Program-made: the position numbers and the translations under genes
In this document: positions 17,893 to 26,717 of the stretch, one piece after another
How positions within the stretch are numbered: the stretch's first letter is position 1
Layout of the letters: each line of letters begins with the position of its first letter
Source of the DNA: Actinomycetes bacterium
Lineage (GTDB): Bacteria > Actinomycetota > Actinomycetes > Streptosporangiales > Streptosporangiaceae
DNA length: 35,185 nt
Direction of reading: 5' to 3'
Assembly: GCA_021792405.1 (NCBI GenBank)
Contig: JAJYUU010000041.1
Span: 1-35,185, forward strand
The notes under the pieces: model-generated
The model's input: the letters and a program-made list of their open reading frames with translations, nothing else
What the model was told of the DNA's origin: nothing
The model's database searches: none

Positions 17893-17976
17893 CTGCGCGC
17901 GCCTGGGCGGGGACAAGTGAGCCGTGGCGCATCACGATCGAGACGCCGGCCGCTGGACCAGCTGAGCCCGCGCCGG

Positions 17977-18837
17977 TCATGCCAGCTCAGGCGAGGGCAC
18001 CGCGCGCCGGGCGTCGAGCAGGGCCGGATCGGTGGCCATGAACAGATCGAACTCCTCGAAGCGCCAGCCGGCTGCCAGCAGGGCCCGGACCGCCGGATGC
18101 GGCGCGGGCAGGCAGACGTGCCCGATCTCGTGCTCTGGGCCGCCCAGCTGAGCCAGCGCCTGCAGTACCGCGGCAGCCGCGGCACCGTCGTCGGCCGCCG
18201 GGGATGTCGCCAGGTGCACCATCCCGCGGTCCGGGCCGCTAGTGATGACCGTGGCCGCGCCGACGACCTCGAAGTCACGACTGACCAGCACGCATTCGCC
18301 GGCCGGGCGTGTTGCCCAGGCCTCGTGATCGGCGAGCCGGTTCGCGCTAGTCCAGTCAAGCTCGCGCCTGGCAACTGATTCAGCAGTGACGGGCTTCACT
18401 GCCCACCCCTTGGTGATCGGCAGCGCAGCGGTGTCACCGTGCAGGTACAGCAGCGGCCACCAGGCGTCGAGGCCGAAGCTGGTATACAGCGGCATAGCGT
18501 TCGCGTGCAGGCTGCTGAAGGTCATCCGGTGCTGGGCGTCCGCCCACAGCTCAGCCAGCATTGCCCGGCCGCAGCCGCGGCCCTGCGCGGCCGGGTCCAC
18601 GAACAGATCGCACAACATGCTGACGGTGGCGTCGCCGGCGCCGATCCGGCGGGCCGCGCCGAAAGCCGCGACCTGGCCGCCCAGCTCGGCTACGACGACG
18701 CGGCCGTGCTCGAGCATGTGCCCGAGGTAAGCGGGATTGGTGCCCGCCCACTCATCGTGCTGCCCCGTCGCAACGGTCACTGCGGCGATGGCGGCGAAGT
18801 CGGCGCTGGTCGCGGACCGTACCAGCAGGCCGGCCAT
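17977..18837 (-). CDS. Tandem-domain GNAT acetyltransferase
   Basis: A 286-residue protein with two GNAT halves. The N-terminal half has the acetyl-CoA-binding motif A (LFVDPAAQGRGCGRAML, with QGRGCG at 85-90). The C-terminal half (about 145-286) is a second, more degenerate GNAT fold without an intact motif. The frame is open to 18867, but ATG 18837 has GAGGAG seven bases upstream and starts directly with the GNAT first strand. It is convergent with the PH-like gene. The acceptor substrate is unknown and could be a small molecule or a protein. Confidence 0.85.
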   Translation of the reverse strand: MAGLLVRSATSADFAAIAAVTVATGQHDEWAGTNPAYLGHMLEHGRVVVAELGGQVAAFGAARRIGAGDATVSMLCDLFVDPAAQGRGCGRAMLAELWADAQHRMTFSSLHANAMPLYTSFGLDAWWPLLYLHGDTAALPITKGWAVKPVTAESVARRELDWTSANRLADHEAWATRPAGECVLVSRDFEVVGAATVITSGPDRGMVHLATSPAADDGAAAAAVLQALAQLGGPEHEIGHVCLPAPHPAVRALLAAGWRFEEFDLFMATDPALLDARRAVPSPELA

Positions 18838-18961
18838 TGCGGATCTCCTCGTGACGGTGGCAGCCAAGGCGGCTGGGCCGGCAGACCCCGGCCGCTGCTA
18901 GCCTGACCTGCGGCCGGCACTAATGCAACACTGCGAAGCCAGGCTGGAGGTGCGTGTCTAG

Positions 18962-19762
18962 GTGCGGTCGGACGGAACGACGGTGGCTGCTGAGTCAGTG
19001 CCGCGAGTGGGAACGTTCGTCGCCCTCGGTGACAGCTTCACCGAAGGAGTCGGTGATCCGTATCCGGACGGTACGTTGCGGGGCTGGGCTGACCGCTTCG
19101 CCGGGCAGCTGGCGACCGCCTCGCCGGGGCTGCGCTACGCAAACCTCGCGATTCGCGGCAAGGTACTCCGGCAGGTTGTCGATGAGCAGGTCCCTGCGGC
19201 CGTAGCCCTGGCACCCGGCCTGGTCAGCATCGCCGCGGGCGGCAACGACCTGCTCCGCCCGAGAGCCGATCCGGACGCCCTGGCCGCCGTCTTCGAGCAC
19301 GCGGTCGTCGCACTCCGGCAATCTGGCAGCCAGGTCATGCTGTTCACCGGGTTCGACCCCGGCGGCTTCCCGCTATTCAGGCTGATCCGCGGCAAAGCCG
19401 CCGCCTTCAACGCCCACCTGCGGGAAATTGCCCGCAGGCACGGCTGCCTGCATGTCGACCTCTGGTCGATGCGCGTCCTGCACGATCGGCGGGAATGGTG
19501 CGAGGACCGGCTGCACCTGGCGCCGGACGGGCACCGCCGTATTGCGCTGCGCGCATGCGAGGTGGCGGGCATTCCCGTGGTGGCGGACTGGCGGGAGCCG
19601 CTGCCGCCGGACCCGGCTGGCGCGCCGCGCTGGCTCACGGCCCGGCAGCAGGACATGTACTGGGCGCGGACTTATGCGCTGCCGTGGCTGCAGCGGCGGC
19701 TGCTCGGCACATCCAGCGGCGACGGGATGCAGCCCAAGCGCCCGGACCTGGCGCCGCTCTAG
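18962..19762 (+). CDS. SGNH/GDSL-family hydrolase
   Basis: A 266-residue esterase-like protein. The SGNH blocks can be seen: Ser25 in ALGDSFTEG (block I), Gly66 in NLAIRG (block II), Asn95 in AGGNDL (block III), and Asp182/His185 in EDRLHLAPDGH (block V). There is no signal peptide, so the enzyme is probably cytoplasmic. The GTG start (18962) follows an in-frame stop immediately upstream, and GGAGG lies eleven bases before it. GTG codons further in could also serve. Related actinobacterial proteins are lipases or esterases of unknown natural substrate. It is divergent from the GNAT gene. Confidence 0.9.
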   Translation: MRSDGTTVAAESVPRVGTFVALGDSFTEGVGDPYPDGTLRGWADRFAGQLATASPGLRYANLAIRGKVLRQVVDEQVPAAVALAPGLVSIAAGGNDLLRPRADPDALAAVFEHAVVALRQSGSQVMLFTGFDPGGFPLFRLIRGKAAAFNAHLREIARRHGCLHVDLWSMRVLHDRREWCEDRLHLAPDGHRRIALRACEVAGIPVVADWREPLPPDPAGAPRWLTARQQDMYWARTYALPWLQRRLLGTSSGDGMQPKRPDLAPL

Positions 19763-19847
19763 CGCCCGTCGCGGTTGACCGGCAGATGGTCTGGCGCTGG
19801 GCTATTCAGGTTGCCGGTGCCCGGTCCGGCATGGTGGGCTGCAGGCT

Positions 19848-20645
19848 GTGGATATCGACGCAGTGCGGGAAGCCTTCGACGCACAGATCCGCCGTAAGAC
19901 GGAGCCGGACGAGCCGGGTGCGGTACTGGAGGCGGACGAAGGGGTGCTGCGCTGGATAGCCCCAGGCCACGAGACTTCCTGGATCATCTGGTCGACGCTG
20001 ACCGACAGCACCGCCGACACGGTGATCGCCGCGCAAGTGGCCTACTTCACCAGCCGGGGGACGCCCGTGGAATGGAAGTACTACGACTACGACCAGCCCG
20101 CCGACCTGCCGGCCAGGCTCCTCGCTGCCGGGTTCGAGCCGGACGACGAGGAGGTGATGCTGGTGGCGGAGACGAGCGCGATCGACTCCCGGGTGGTACT
20201 GCCGCCCGGCGTCCGGCTGGTGCCAGTGATGGACGAGGCCGGGGTAGCGGCGCTGATGCGGGTGCACGACCTGGCGTTCGCCGAGCACCCCTCGCCCGAG
20301 CTAGGAGACCGGCTGCGCCAGCAGCTCAGATCAGCGCAGGTCGCCATGGTCGTCGCGATGGCGGGCGACGAGCCGGTCAGCGCGGCCAGGATCGAGTTCG
20401 TCGCTGACGCCGATTTCGCCGGCCTGTGGGGCGGCGGCACTGTCCCGGCCTGGCGAGGCAAGGGCATCTTCCGGGCGCTGGTCGCCTACCGGGCCGGCCT
20501 TGCCGCTGTGCGCGGATACCGGTACCTGCAGGTGGACGCGCTGCCGACTAGCCGGCCAATCCTGCAGCGGCTGGGTTTCGTGCCGGTCGCCAGGACGACG
20601 CCGTACGTATTGAGGCCGGATGTGCAGTCCGGGATTGCGAACTGA
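19848..20645 (+). CDS. GNAT-family N-acetyltransferase
   Basis: A 265-residue protein. The C-terminal half is a GNAT domain with motif A VPAWRGKGIFRAL (199-211, containing R-G-K-G) and the following LQVDALPTSRPILQRLGF motif B region. The N-terminal 110 residues appear to be a diverged GNAT half or accessory domain. The GTG start at 19848 has only a weak ribosome site, and no better in-frame start is visible. It ends 12 bp before the methionine aminopeptidase start, so the two may be co-transcribed. The acceptor is unknown. Confidence 0.85.
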   Translation: MDIDAVREAFDAQIRRKTEPDEPGAVLEADEGVLRWIAPGHETSWIIWSTLTDSTADTVIAAQVAYFTSRGTPVEWKYYDYDQPADLPARLLAAGFEPDDEEVMLVAETSAIDSRVVLPPGVRLVPVMDEAGVAALMRVHDLAFAEHPSPELGDRLRQQLRSAQVAMVVAMAGDEPVSAARIEFVADADFAGLWGGGTVPAWRGKGIFRALVAYRAGLAAVRGYRYLQVDALPTSRPILQRLGFVPVARTTPYVLRPDVQSGIAN

Positions 20646-20657
20646 CACCATAGATCC

Positions 20658-21425
20658 GTGGTAGAGCTGAAGTCACCAGCCGAGATCGAGGCAATGCGGG
20701 AGGCCGGCCGCGTCGTCGCCAGCGCGCTGCTCCAGATGCGCAAGCACGCGGCCGTCGGCGTGAGCTTGCGTGAGCTTGACGAGATCGCCAGGGGGGTACT
20801 GGCCGAGCATGGCGCTACCTCGCCGTTCCTGCATTACCAGCCGAGCTTCGCCCATAGCCCGTTCCCCGCGGTGATCTGCGCGTCGGTCAACGACGCGGCG
20901 CTCCACGGCATCCCGGATCGGTACCGGCTCGCGGACGGCGATCTGCTGAGCATCGATTTCGGCGCGACGCTCAACGGGTGGACCGGCGATGCGGCGATAT
21001 CCCTGACCGTGGGCACGCCCCGGCCAGATGACCTGCGGCTGATCGACGCAGCCGAACGGGCGCTGGCGGCCGGGATCGCGACGGCCGTGCCGGGCCGTCG
21101 GCTGGGCGACATCTCGGCAGCGATCGCGGCCGTGGCGCGCAAGGCGGGTTACGGCCTGCATACCGACTTCGGCGGGCATGGCGTCGGGCGCACCATGCAT
21201 GAGTCGCCGTCGGTGCCAAATGACGGCAAGGCCGGACGTGGGATGAAGCTCGAAACCGGGCTGGTAATCGCCATCGAGCCGTGGTTCATGGCCGGCGGTA
21301 ACGACAGCTACCGGGTAGATCCCGATGGCTGGACGCTGCGCAGCGGCGACGGAAGCAGGGCCGCCCACGTCGAGCACACTGTCGCGATCACGGCCGACGG
21401 ACCGCGCATCCTCACCGCGCCCTGA
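20658..21425 (+). CDS. map: Methionine aminopeptidase, type I
   Basis: A 255-residue cytoplasmic dinuclear metalloprotease that removes initiator Met from nascent proteins. The five metal ligands are all visible: Asp100 in SIDFGA, Asp111 in TGDAA, His174 in GGHGVGR, Glu207 in IAIEPW and Glu239 in VEHTVAIT. His83 and His181 are the conserved substrate-pocket residues. There is no N-terminal zinc-finger extension, as in type Ia enzymes. Actinobacteria usually carry two or more map genes, and this one is not in the common secY-adk-map position, so it is probably an additional copy. Confidence 0.95.
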   Translation: MVELKSPAEIEAMREAGRVVASALLQMRKHAAVGVSLRELDEIARGVLAEHGATSPFLHYQPSFAHSPFPAVICASVNDAALHGIPDRYRLADGDLLSIDFGATLNGWTGDAAISLTVGTPRPDDLRLIDAAERALAAGIATAVPGRRLGDISAAIAAVARKAGYGLHTDFGGHGVGRTMHESPSVPNDGKAGRGMKLETGLVIAIEPWFMAGGNDSYRVDPDGWTLRSGDGSRAAHVEHTVAITADGPRILTAP

Positions 21426-21427
21426 CG

Positions 21428-22161
21428 GTGCCTGGCGCCGGGCCGAAATCCGGTTGCCGTGGCGGAGCAGTTCAGACGATCATCAACGAGTGGCGGGACG
21501 GGACGGATTGCGAGCGGCGCATCTCGGCAGCCCTGCCGGCGTCCGCGCCCGCCGCGCGACTGCTCGCGTCGCTGGACACCGACGGCTGGGTGATCCTGAT
21601 CTTCGAGGACATCGAGGGCCGGATGCCGACCCAGCCGTGGCAGCCGGCTGAGCTCGGCCGGGTGCTCGACGCCATGGCCGACCTGGCCGTGACGCTTACC
21701 CCGGCGCCTGTCGAGGCGCCGGCGGCGGCCACACGGTTCAGGCACCTGGGTCGCGGCTGGCAGCACCTTGCCGATGCTGCGAGCACGGGCGACGACCTGG
21801 TCGGGCTGGATCCATGGGCGCGCTCGGCTCTGCCCGACCTGGCCGCGCTCGAGACCGGATGGGCAGCCGCCGTTGAAGGCACCACGCTCGCGCATGGGGA
21901 GGTGCGAGCGGACAACATCCTGCTGACCCCATCCTGCTGACCCCGGACCGGGTCTGCTTCGTCGACTGGCCCTGGGCGTGCCTGGCCCAGCCATGGTTCG
22001 ATCTGGCGGCGATGCTGCCCAGCGTGGCACTCAACGGGGGCCCGCTACCTGAGTCGGTACTAGCGGCGCACCCGGCCGCCCGCGGCGCGGACCCGGACGG
22101 CGTCACAGCTGTCGTGGCCGCGCTCGCCTGGCTGAAAACCCGAATCATCCCGGCCGGGTGA
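21428..22161 (+). pseudogene. Degraded aminoglycoside-phosphotransferase-like kinase
   Basis: Two frames together encode the central and C-terminal part of an APH-fold kinase. Frame one reads from 21428 to a stop at 21938-21940 and contains the hinge-like WVILIFEDIEG and the catalytic loop LAHGEVRADNILLTP. The second frame continues TPDRVCFVDWPWACLAQPWF, with the DW metal-binding motif, to 22161. The shift is caused by a perfect 14-bp tandem duplication (21917-21944). Removing one copy restores ADNILLTPDRVCFVDW. The catalytic Asp of HGD is Glu here, and the first 80 or so residues of the family (ATP-lobe glycine loop and lysine) are missing, since map ends just upstream. The gene is therefore probably dead. 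The fold assignment is firm. Confidence 0.82.
21917..21944 (+). repeat. Perfect 14-bp tandem duplication causing frameshift
   Basis: ATCCTGCTGACCCC is present twice without a gap (21917-21930 and 21931-21944). The second copy brings in the stop codon that ends the first reading frame of the kinase pseudogene. Confidence 0.95.
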
Positions 22162-22228
22162 TGCCGAGCCCGGAACCTTCCCGGCAGCCTGTGAGAGTTC
22201 TGCCGGCTCCGATGACCGAGGGGGCGCT

Positions 22229-22735
22229 GTGGCCAAGACCGAAGACACGTTCGTCTACCTAGCCACGTATCCGGACGAGACCGCAGCGCGAGCCGACTAT
22301 CAGGCTGTCAAGCAGTTGCACGCCAGCGGCCTGGTGGGTGCCTACGACGCGGCGCTGGTGACCAAGGACGCGAACGGTCATGTGCATGCGAACAAGGATG
22401 AAACGGCTACCCGTCATGGCGCATGGTGGGGCGTCGCGGCGGGCGCTGCCATCGGATTGCTGTTCCCGCCGGCCGTGCTCGGCGCGGCGGCAACGGGCGG
22501 CGTGATCGGCGCTGTCAGCGGCCACCTGGCCAGGGGCATGTCACGGTCACGCGCGAAGGAACTTGGCGACTTCATCGATCCCGGGCAGGCCGGACTCGTA
22601 GTGGTGGGCGACGTCAAGATCGAGCAAGCGATCCAGCAGGCAGTGACCAGGGCCGAGAAGGAGACGGCCGAGGAGCTAGGGGTCGATCCAAAGGAGATCG
22701 ACGCAACCGTCCGGCAAGCCGTCACGGGCGGCTAG
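22229..22735 (+). CDS. DUF1269-family membrane protein
   Basis: A 168-residue protein. An N-terminal alpha/beta region (FVYLATYPDETAARADYQAV) is followed by a Gly/Ala-rich hydrophobic hairpin (about 64-103, with repeated GxxxG spacing) and a C-terminal helical tail rich in Lys and Glu. This is the DUF1269 layout. Members are found near stress genes but have no established function. The GTG start has GAGGGGG just upstream. The gene is convergent with the sigma-70 gene, with a strong hairpin between them. Confidence 0.85.
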   Translation: MAKTEDTFVYLATYPDETAARADYQAVKQLHASGLVGAYDAALVTKDANGHVHANKDETATRHGAWWGVAAGAAIGLLFPPAVLGAAATGGVIGAVSGHLARGMSRSRAKELGDFIDPGQAGLVVVGDVKIEQAIQQAVTRAEKETAEELGVDPKEIDATVRQAVTGG

Positions 22736-23145
22736 CCGGGCTCCGAGCGCCGCGCGACAGTGGGCAGGCGATCGCGGTCGACGGCAAGCTGCTCGCCGGT
22801 TCGCTGCGGCGCAACGCCCCGATGGCCAGGGCCGAGGTACAGGAACTCATCAGGCAGTCTGCCCGGCAGTGACACGGCAGAAAGCATGGGGAGCCCGAGA
22901 GCCGTGCACTGCGCACCAGTGCCGGCGTCGGCGCCGGCGCCCGTCCAAGGCCGGGAATGCGGCGAGCCGGAAATGCAGCGAAGCCGGGCCCGGCGGGGGG
23001 ACGGGCCCGGCCTCGCTGGCCGGATCGCTCGGATGCCTGGCGGCGGCCCAGGCGCGGGCGGGCCTTACCGAGCTGCAGCCGAGCTCGTGAGTTGCCGTCT
23101 GCGCTCGCCGGCAGGCTGGCGCAGCGCGGCTGGCTAAGACCGCAG
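22736..23145. other. Intergenic region with a possible gene fragment
   Basis: About 410 bp between convergent genes. The segment 22747-22872 is open in one frame and ends in TGA. Its third codon positions are nearly all G or C, so it may be the tail of a decayed gene. It encodes GQAIAVDGKLLAG and then about 25 further residues, has no start codon of its own and matches no family I know. The AVDGK string is faintly like ISAs1-type transposases, but this is too short to claim. A terminator-like hairpin follows at 22979-23015. Nothing else is recognisable. Confidence 0.4.
22979..23015. terminator. Bidirectional terminator-like hairpin
   Basis: GCCGGGCCCG (22983-22992) pairs perfectly with CGGGCCCGGC (23002-23011) around a 9-base G-rich loop. 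After one mismatch, CGA/TCG extends the stem by three pairs. It lies between two convergent genes, where a shared terminator is expected. There is no T tract. Confidence 0.55.
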
Positions 23146-24447
23146 TCAGCTGGCGTAATCCAGCAGCGGCTGGGCGCGACTCGGGTGCCGCAGCTTGGAC
23201 AGCGACTGCTTCTCGAGCTGCCTGATCCGCTCCCTGGTCAGGCCGAGCGCCTTGCCGATCTCGTCGAGCGTGTGCGGGTTGCCGTCGTAAAGACCGAACC
23301 GCATCGACATGATCGTTGCCTCCCGCGGCGTGAGGGCGTCCAGTGCGTGCCGGAGCTGATCTGCCATGATCTGGCGATCGACGAGCTCGCCGGCCTCGGG
23401 CGCGTCGATGTCCTCGATCAGGTCGCCGATGCTCGTCTCGCCGTCCTCGCCGATCGTCGAGTCCAGGCTGATGGGTTGCCTGCTCGTGCGCAGCAGCTCC
23501 TCGATCTGGTCCGGCGTCCGGTCCAGCTCGACGGCCAGTTCCTCCGGGGTCGGCTCGCGCCCGAGCCGCTGGTGCATATCCCGCTCGACCCGGCTCAGCT
23601 TGCTCAGCATCTCCAGCACGTGCACCGGAAGCCTGATGGTGCGGGCCGAGTCGGCGAAACCGCGCTGAATCGCCTGCCGGATCCACCACATCGCGTAGGT
23701 GGAGAACTTGTAGCCCTTGGTGTAGTCGAACTTCTCGACCGCCCGGATCAGGCCAAGGTTGCCCTCCTGGACCACGTCGAGCAGCGACAGACCGCGATCG
23801 GAGTACTTCTTCGCGACCGAGACCACCAGCCGCAGGTTCGCCTCCAGCATGTGAGCCTTGGCGCGCCTGCCATCCTCGGCCACCGCCTCCAGGTCCGCGC
23901 GGAGCTGCCTGGACAGCCGGCTCTCGGACTCCAGCTTGTACTCGGCGTACAGCCCTGCCTCGATCCGCTTGGCGAGGTCGACCTCTTCCTCGGCGGTCAG
24001 CAGCTGCCGACGCCCGATGGACTTGAGGTAGGTGTGCACCGAGTCGCCCATGACCGAGGTCTGGTCATCAAGGTCGGACTCGGGCGCGCTCGCGCTGGCG
24101 TCTTCGGCAGCCTGGGCGGCATGTGCCTGCCGTAGGGCAGCCATCTCGGCATCGGCGTCGGCGGGCCCGGCGTCGGCCTGGCCGGCTTCGGGCGCTGCCG
24201 CCCTGCCGGGTTCCGGGGCAACTCCGGTACCGTCGGCGGGCTCGTTACCGAGCACCACGCCGGCCTCGGTGAGCTCGCGGATAATGGAACGGGCCTCCGT
24301 CGGGGACACTCGCGCCTGGTCAAAGGCATCGCGAAGTTCGGGCAGGGACAAGTAGCCCTGGCCACGGCCGCGCTGGATTAGCTCGTCCACGTGGGTCGTG
24401 GTCTCCTCATCCTCGCGGGCAGCAAGTACGGTCGCTGTCCTCGGCAT
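23146..24447 (-). CDS. Sigma-70 factor, group 1/2 (HrdB-like)
   Basis: A 433-residue sigma factor. Region 1.1 is at about 20-66, then an acidic Ala-rich linker, region 1.2 at about 134-165, region 2 with the invariant EGNLGLIRAVEKFDYTKGYK and TYAMWWIRQAI, region 3, and region 4 ending in TLDEIGKALGLTRERIRQLE and HPSRAQ. Region 1.1 and the intact region 2.4 (QAIQRGFADSARTIRLP) point to a principal-type factor. Several positions differ from the usual HrdB (for example HVLEMLSKLSRVERDM in region 3 and the tail LLDYAS instead of LRDYLD), so it may be a second, group 2 factor. The ATG has GGGAGG six bases upstream. An ECF-type promoter-like pair lies 127 bp upstream. Confidence 0.93.
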   Translation of the reverse strand: MPRTATVLAAREDEETTTHVDELIQRGRGQGYLSLPELRDAFDQARVSPTEARSIIRELTEAGVVLGNEPADGTGVAPEPGRAAAPEAGQADAGPADADAEMAALRQAHAAQAAEDASASAPESDLDDQTSVMGDSVHTYLKSIGRRQLLTAEEEVDLAKRIEAGLYAEYKLESESRLSRQLRADLEAVAEDGRRAKAHMLEANLRLVVSVAKKYSDRGLSLLDVVQEGNLGLIRAVEKFDYTKGYKFSTYAMWWIRQAIQRGFADSARTIRLPVHVLEMLSKLSRVERDMHQRLGREPTPEELAVELDRTPDQIEELLRTSRQPISLDSTIGEDGETSIGDLIEDIDAPEAGELVDRQIMADQLRHALDALTPREATIMSMRFGLYDGNPHTLDEIGKALGLTRERIRQLEKQSLSKLRHPSRAQPLLDYAS

Positions 24448-24573
24448 GAGACACCTCCCTTCGTGGGCGCATAACAGGCATGCGCTGGTTACCGCGCCGT
24501 ACGACGCGTAACTCCTTCTTCGGCGGGGACCTCCGGCGGGACTTGGCAGTACACGCCTCGGGCACTATCTTGT

Positions 24574-24599
24574 AACGCACGGGGTGGCTAATTGTTCCC
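24574..24599 (-). promoter_or_regulatory. Candidate ECF (SigR/SigE-type) promoter of the sigma-70 gene
   Basis: Read on the minus strand, GGGAAC (24599-24594) is followed after 17 bases by GTT (24576-24574). SigR-type promoters are known as GGAAT-N18-GTT, and Streptomyces hrdB has such a promoter. The spacing here is one base shorter and the -35 ends in C, so it may serve another ECF factor. Confidence 0.4.
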
Positions 24600-24638
24600 G
24601 TGCGATTTTGCGTGCCTGTTTACCTCGTCCTGCCGGTA

Positions 24639-25838
24639 TCAGGCGCGCTGTGCCCCGATCCGTCGCAATGCCGCCCTGTCCGGCTTCCCGGACGGCAGTA
24701 GCGGGAATTCTGGCACGAACACCAGGTTCCTCGGTGCCGCACACGCCGGCAGGACCTCTCGGACGGCGGATCTGAGCCGGTCCAGCTGAGGCGGGCCGCC
24801 CCGATCCGCCGGTACGACGAACGCCGTCACGGCCTCGCCCCACTGCGGATCCGGAAGCCCGACTACTACAACGTCAGCAACGCCCTCGCACGTTCCCAGG
24901 ACAGCCTCGACCTCGCCAGGCACGACTTTCTCGCCTCCGGTGTTGATGACGTCGTCGGCCCTGCCGCGGACCACCAGGCGGCCGTCCGGCCCCGACTCGC
25001 CGAGGTCGCGGGTGCGGAACCAGCCGTCATCGAGGACGGCCGATGTCAGCGCGGGCTGCCCGAGGTATCCCGAGAACAGGACCGGCCCGGTGATCTCGAT
25101 CTGCCCGGCCGACCCGATGCGCACCTGCACGTCATCGAGGGGAACGCCCGCATACACGCAGCCGCCGCTGGTCTCGCTCATGCCGTAGGTGGTAATCACC
25201 GGCCAGCCGGCTGCCTGCGCGTCTGCCAGCAGGCTGTCAGCAGCCGCCGCGCCACCGAGCAGTACCGTGCTGAGCAGTCCCGGACCGCCACCCGCGTCCA
25301 GCAGCCGGCGCAACTGGGTCGGCACCAGGGACACATGTGCGCAGGAGCTGGCGGCAAGCACGTCCGGGCTCACGGACGTCGCCAGCACCGGGTCGGTGCC
25401 GGCCAGCAGCGAGCGGACCAGCACCCCGATCCCGGAGATGTGAAAGGTCGGAAGGCAGCACAGCCACCGCTCGCCGGGGCGGGCTCCGATCCGGCGCAGC
25501 GATGCGGCCGCCGAGGCCGTCAGCGCGGCCGCGCTGAGCTGCACGCCCTTGGGGACGCCGGTAGAGCCGGAGGTCGCGATCACCGCCGCAGTGTCGTCGC
25601 TGATCGCGGGCGGCGGGTCGCTGCGGGCGCTCACCCCGACGGCGCTCGTGCCCGCCATGGTCTCGATAGTGGCGGGCGCGAACGCCTCGAGCGTCCGGGT
25701 GAGCGCGGCCGCCGGCAGGCCTGGATCCAGCGGCAGGATGGCCGGACCTGACCCGTCCAGCGCCGCGGCCAGCGCGGCGAGCATCCGCTGGCCGCCCGAG
25801 GGCGGGAACTGGACCGCGTGCAGGGGCCTGGATGTCAC
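24639..25838 (-). CDS. menE: o-Succinylbenzoate-CoA ligase
   Basis: A 399-residue ANL-superfamily adenylating enzyme that activates o-succinylbenzoate to its CoA ester in menaquinone synthesis. Motif A3 [10 protein letters not shown] is at 89-98, motif A5 [12 protein letters not shown] follows, then A7/A8 ([31 protein letters not shown]) and the catalytic Lys in LLPSGKPDR (about 385). It is short for the superfamily, as actinobacterial MenE proteins usually are. The GTG start at 25838 is divergent from menB with only 48 bp between, so both promoters must overlap or be leaderless. Identification rests on the motif set plus the adjacent men genes. Confidence 0.93.
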   Translation of the reverse strand: MTSRPLHAVQFPPSGGQRMLAALAAALDGSGPAILPLDPGLPAAALTRTLEAFAPATIETMAGTSAVGVSARSDPPPAISDDTAAVIATSGSTGVPKGVQLSAAALTASAAASLRRIGARPGERWLCCLPTFHISGIGVLVRSLLAGTDPVLATSVSPDVLAASSCAHVSLVPTQLRRLLDAGGGPGLLSTVLLGGAAAADSLLADAQAAGWPVITTYGMSETSGGCVYAGVPLDDVQVRIGSAGQIEITGPVLFSGYLGQPALTSAVLDDGWFRTRDLGESGPDGRLVVRGRADDVINTGGEKVVPGEVEAVLGTCEGVADVVVVGLPDPQWGEAVTAFVVPADRGGPPQLDRLRSAVREVLPACAAPRNLVFVPEFPLLPSGKPDRAALRRIGAQRA

Positions 25839-25886
25839 GACGTAAGGTTAATCGGGCAGATCGGGGCAACAGCAGGAGGGCGCGCG

Positions 25887-26717
25887 GTGATCGACTGGAA
25901 GGCTTGCGGGCCGGCGGACGGACAGGAGTACGCCGACATCCGGTACGAGACCGCCGAGGGGATCGCCAAGATCACCATCAACCGGCCCGAGGTGCGGAAC
26001 GCGTTCCGCCCGACGACGCTGTTCGAGCTGTCGCATGCGTTCAACGTCGCCAGGGACGATCCCGGCATCGGCGTGATCATCCTGACCGGCGAGGGTGACA
26101 AGGCGTTCTGCTCCGGCGGCGACCAGCGCGTCCGCGGCGACGACGGCTACAAGGATGCCCGCGGCGTCGGCCGGCTCAACGTACTTGACCTGCAGGTGCA
26201 GATCAGGCGGACGCCGAAGCCGGTGATCGCGATGGTGGCCGGCTATGCGATCGGCGGCGGCCACGTGCTGCACGTCTGCTGTGACCTGACGATCGCGGCT
26301 GACAACGCGATCTTCGGCCAGACCGGCCCTAAGGTCGGCTCGTTCGACGCGGGCTACGGCTCGTCGCTGCTTGCCGCGACGGTCGGGCTGAAGAAGGCCC
26401 GCGAGATCTGGTACCTGTGCCGGCAGTACTCCGCCCAGGAGGCCCTGCAGATGGGCCTGGTCAACACCGTGGTCCCGGTGGACCGGCTGGAAGAGGAGAC
26501 GGTCAGCTGGGCGCGCGAGATGCTGGCTAAGTCGCCGCTGGCGCTGCGGATGCTCAAAGGCGCGCTGAACGCGGTGACCGACGGCGCGGCCGGGATGCAG
26601 CAGTTCGCCGGCGACGCCACGATGCTCTATTACATGAGCGAGGAGGCGCAGGAGGGCCGGGACGCTTACGTGGGCAAGCGCACTCCCGATTTCGGCAAGT
26701 TCCCGCGCCGGCCGTGA
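25887..26717 (+). CDS. menB: 1,4-Dihydroxy-2-naphthoyl-CoA synthase
   Basis: A 276-residue crotonase-fold enzyme that cyclises o-succinylbenzoyl-CoA. The MenB signature is present: [11 protein letters not shown] (75-84), [12 protein letters not shown] (119-130) with the oxyanion-hole glycines, [14 protein letters not shown] (145-158) with the catalytic Asp, and the C-terminal [12 protein letters not shown] tail. The start is GTG 25887, since AGGAGG lies seven bases upstream. The frame is open further back but without a ribosome site. The stop overlaps menC by GTGA (26714-26717), so the two are translationally coupled. Confidence 0.96.
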   Translation: MIDWKACGPADGQEYADIRYETAEGIAKITINRPEVRNAFRPTTLFELSHAFNVARDDPGIGVIILTGEGDKAFCSGGDQRVRGDDGYKDARGVGRLNVLDLQVQIRRTPKPVIAMVAGYAIGGGHVLHVCCDLTIAADNAIFGQTGPKVGSFDAGYGSSLLAATVGLKKAREIWYLCRQYSAQEALQMGLVNTVVPVDRLEEETVSWAREMLAKSPLALRMLKGALNAVTDGAAGMQQFAGDATMLYYMSEEAQEGRDAYVGKRTPDFGKFPRRP

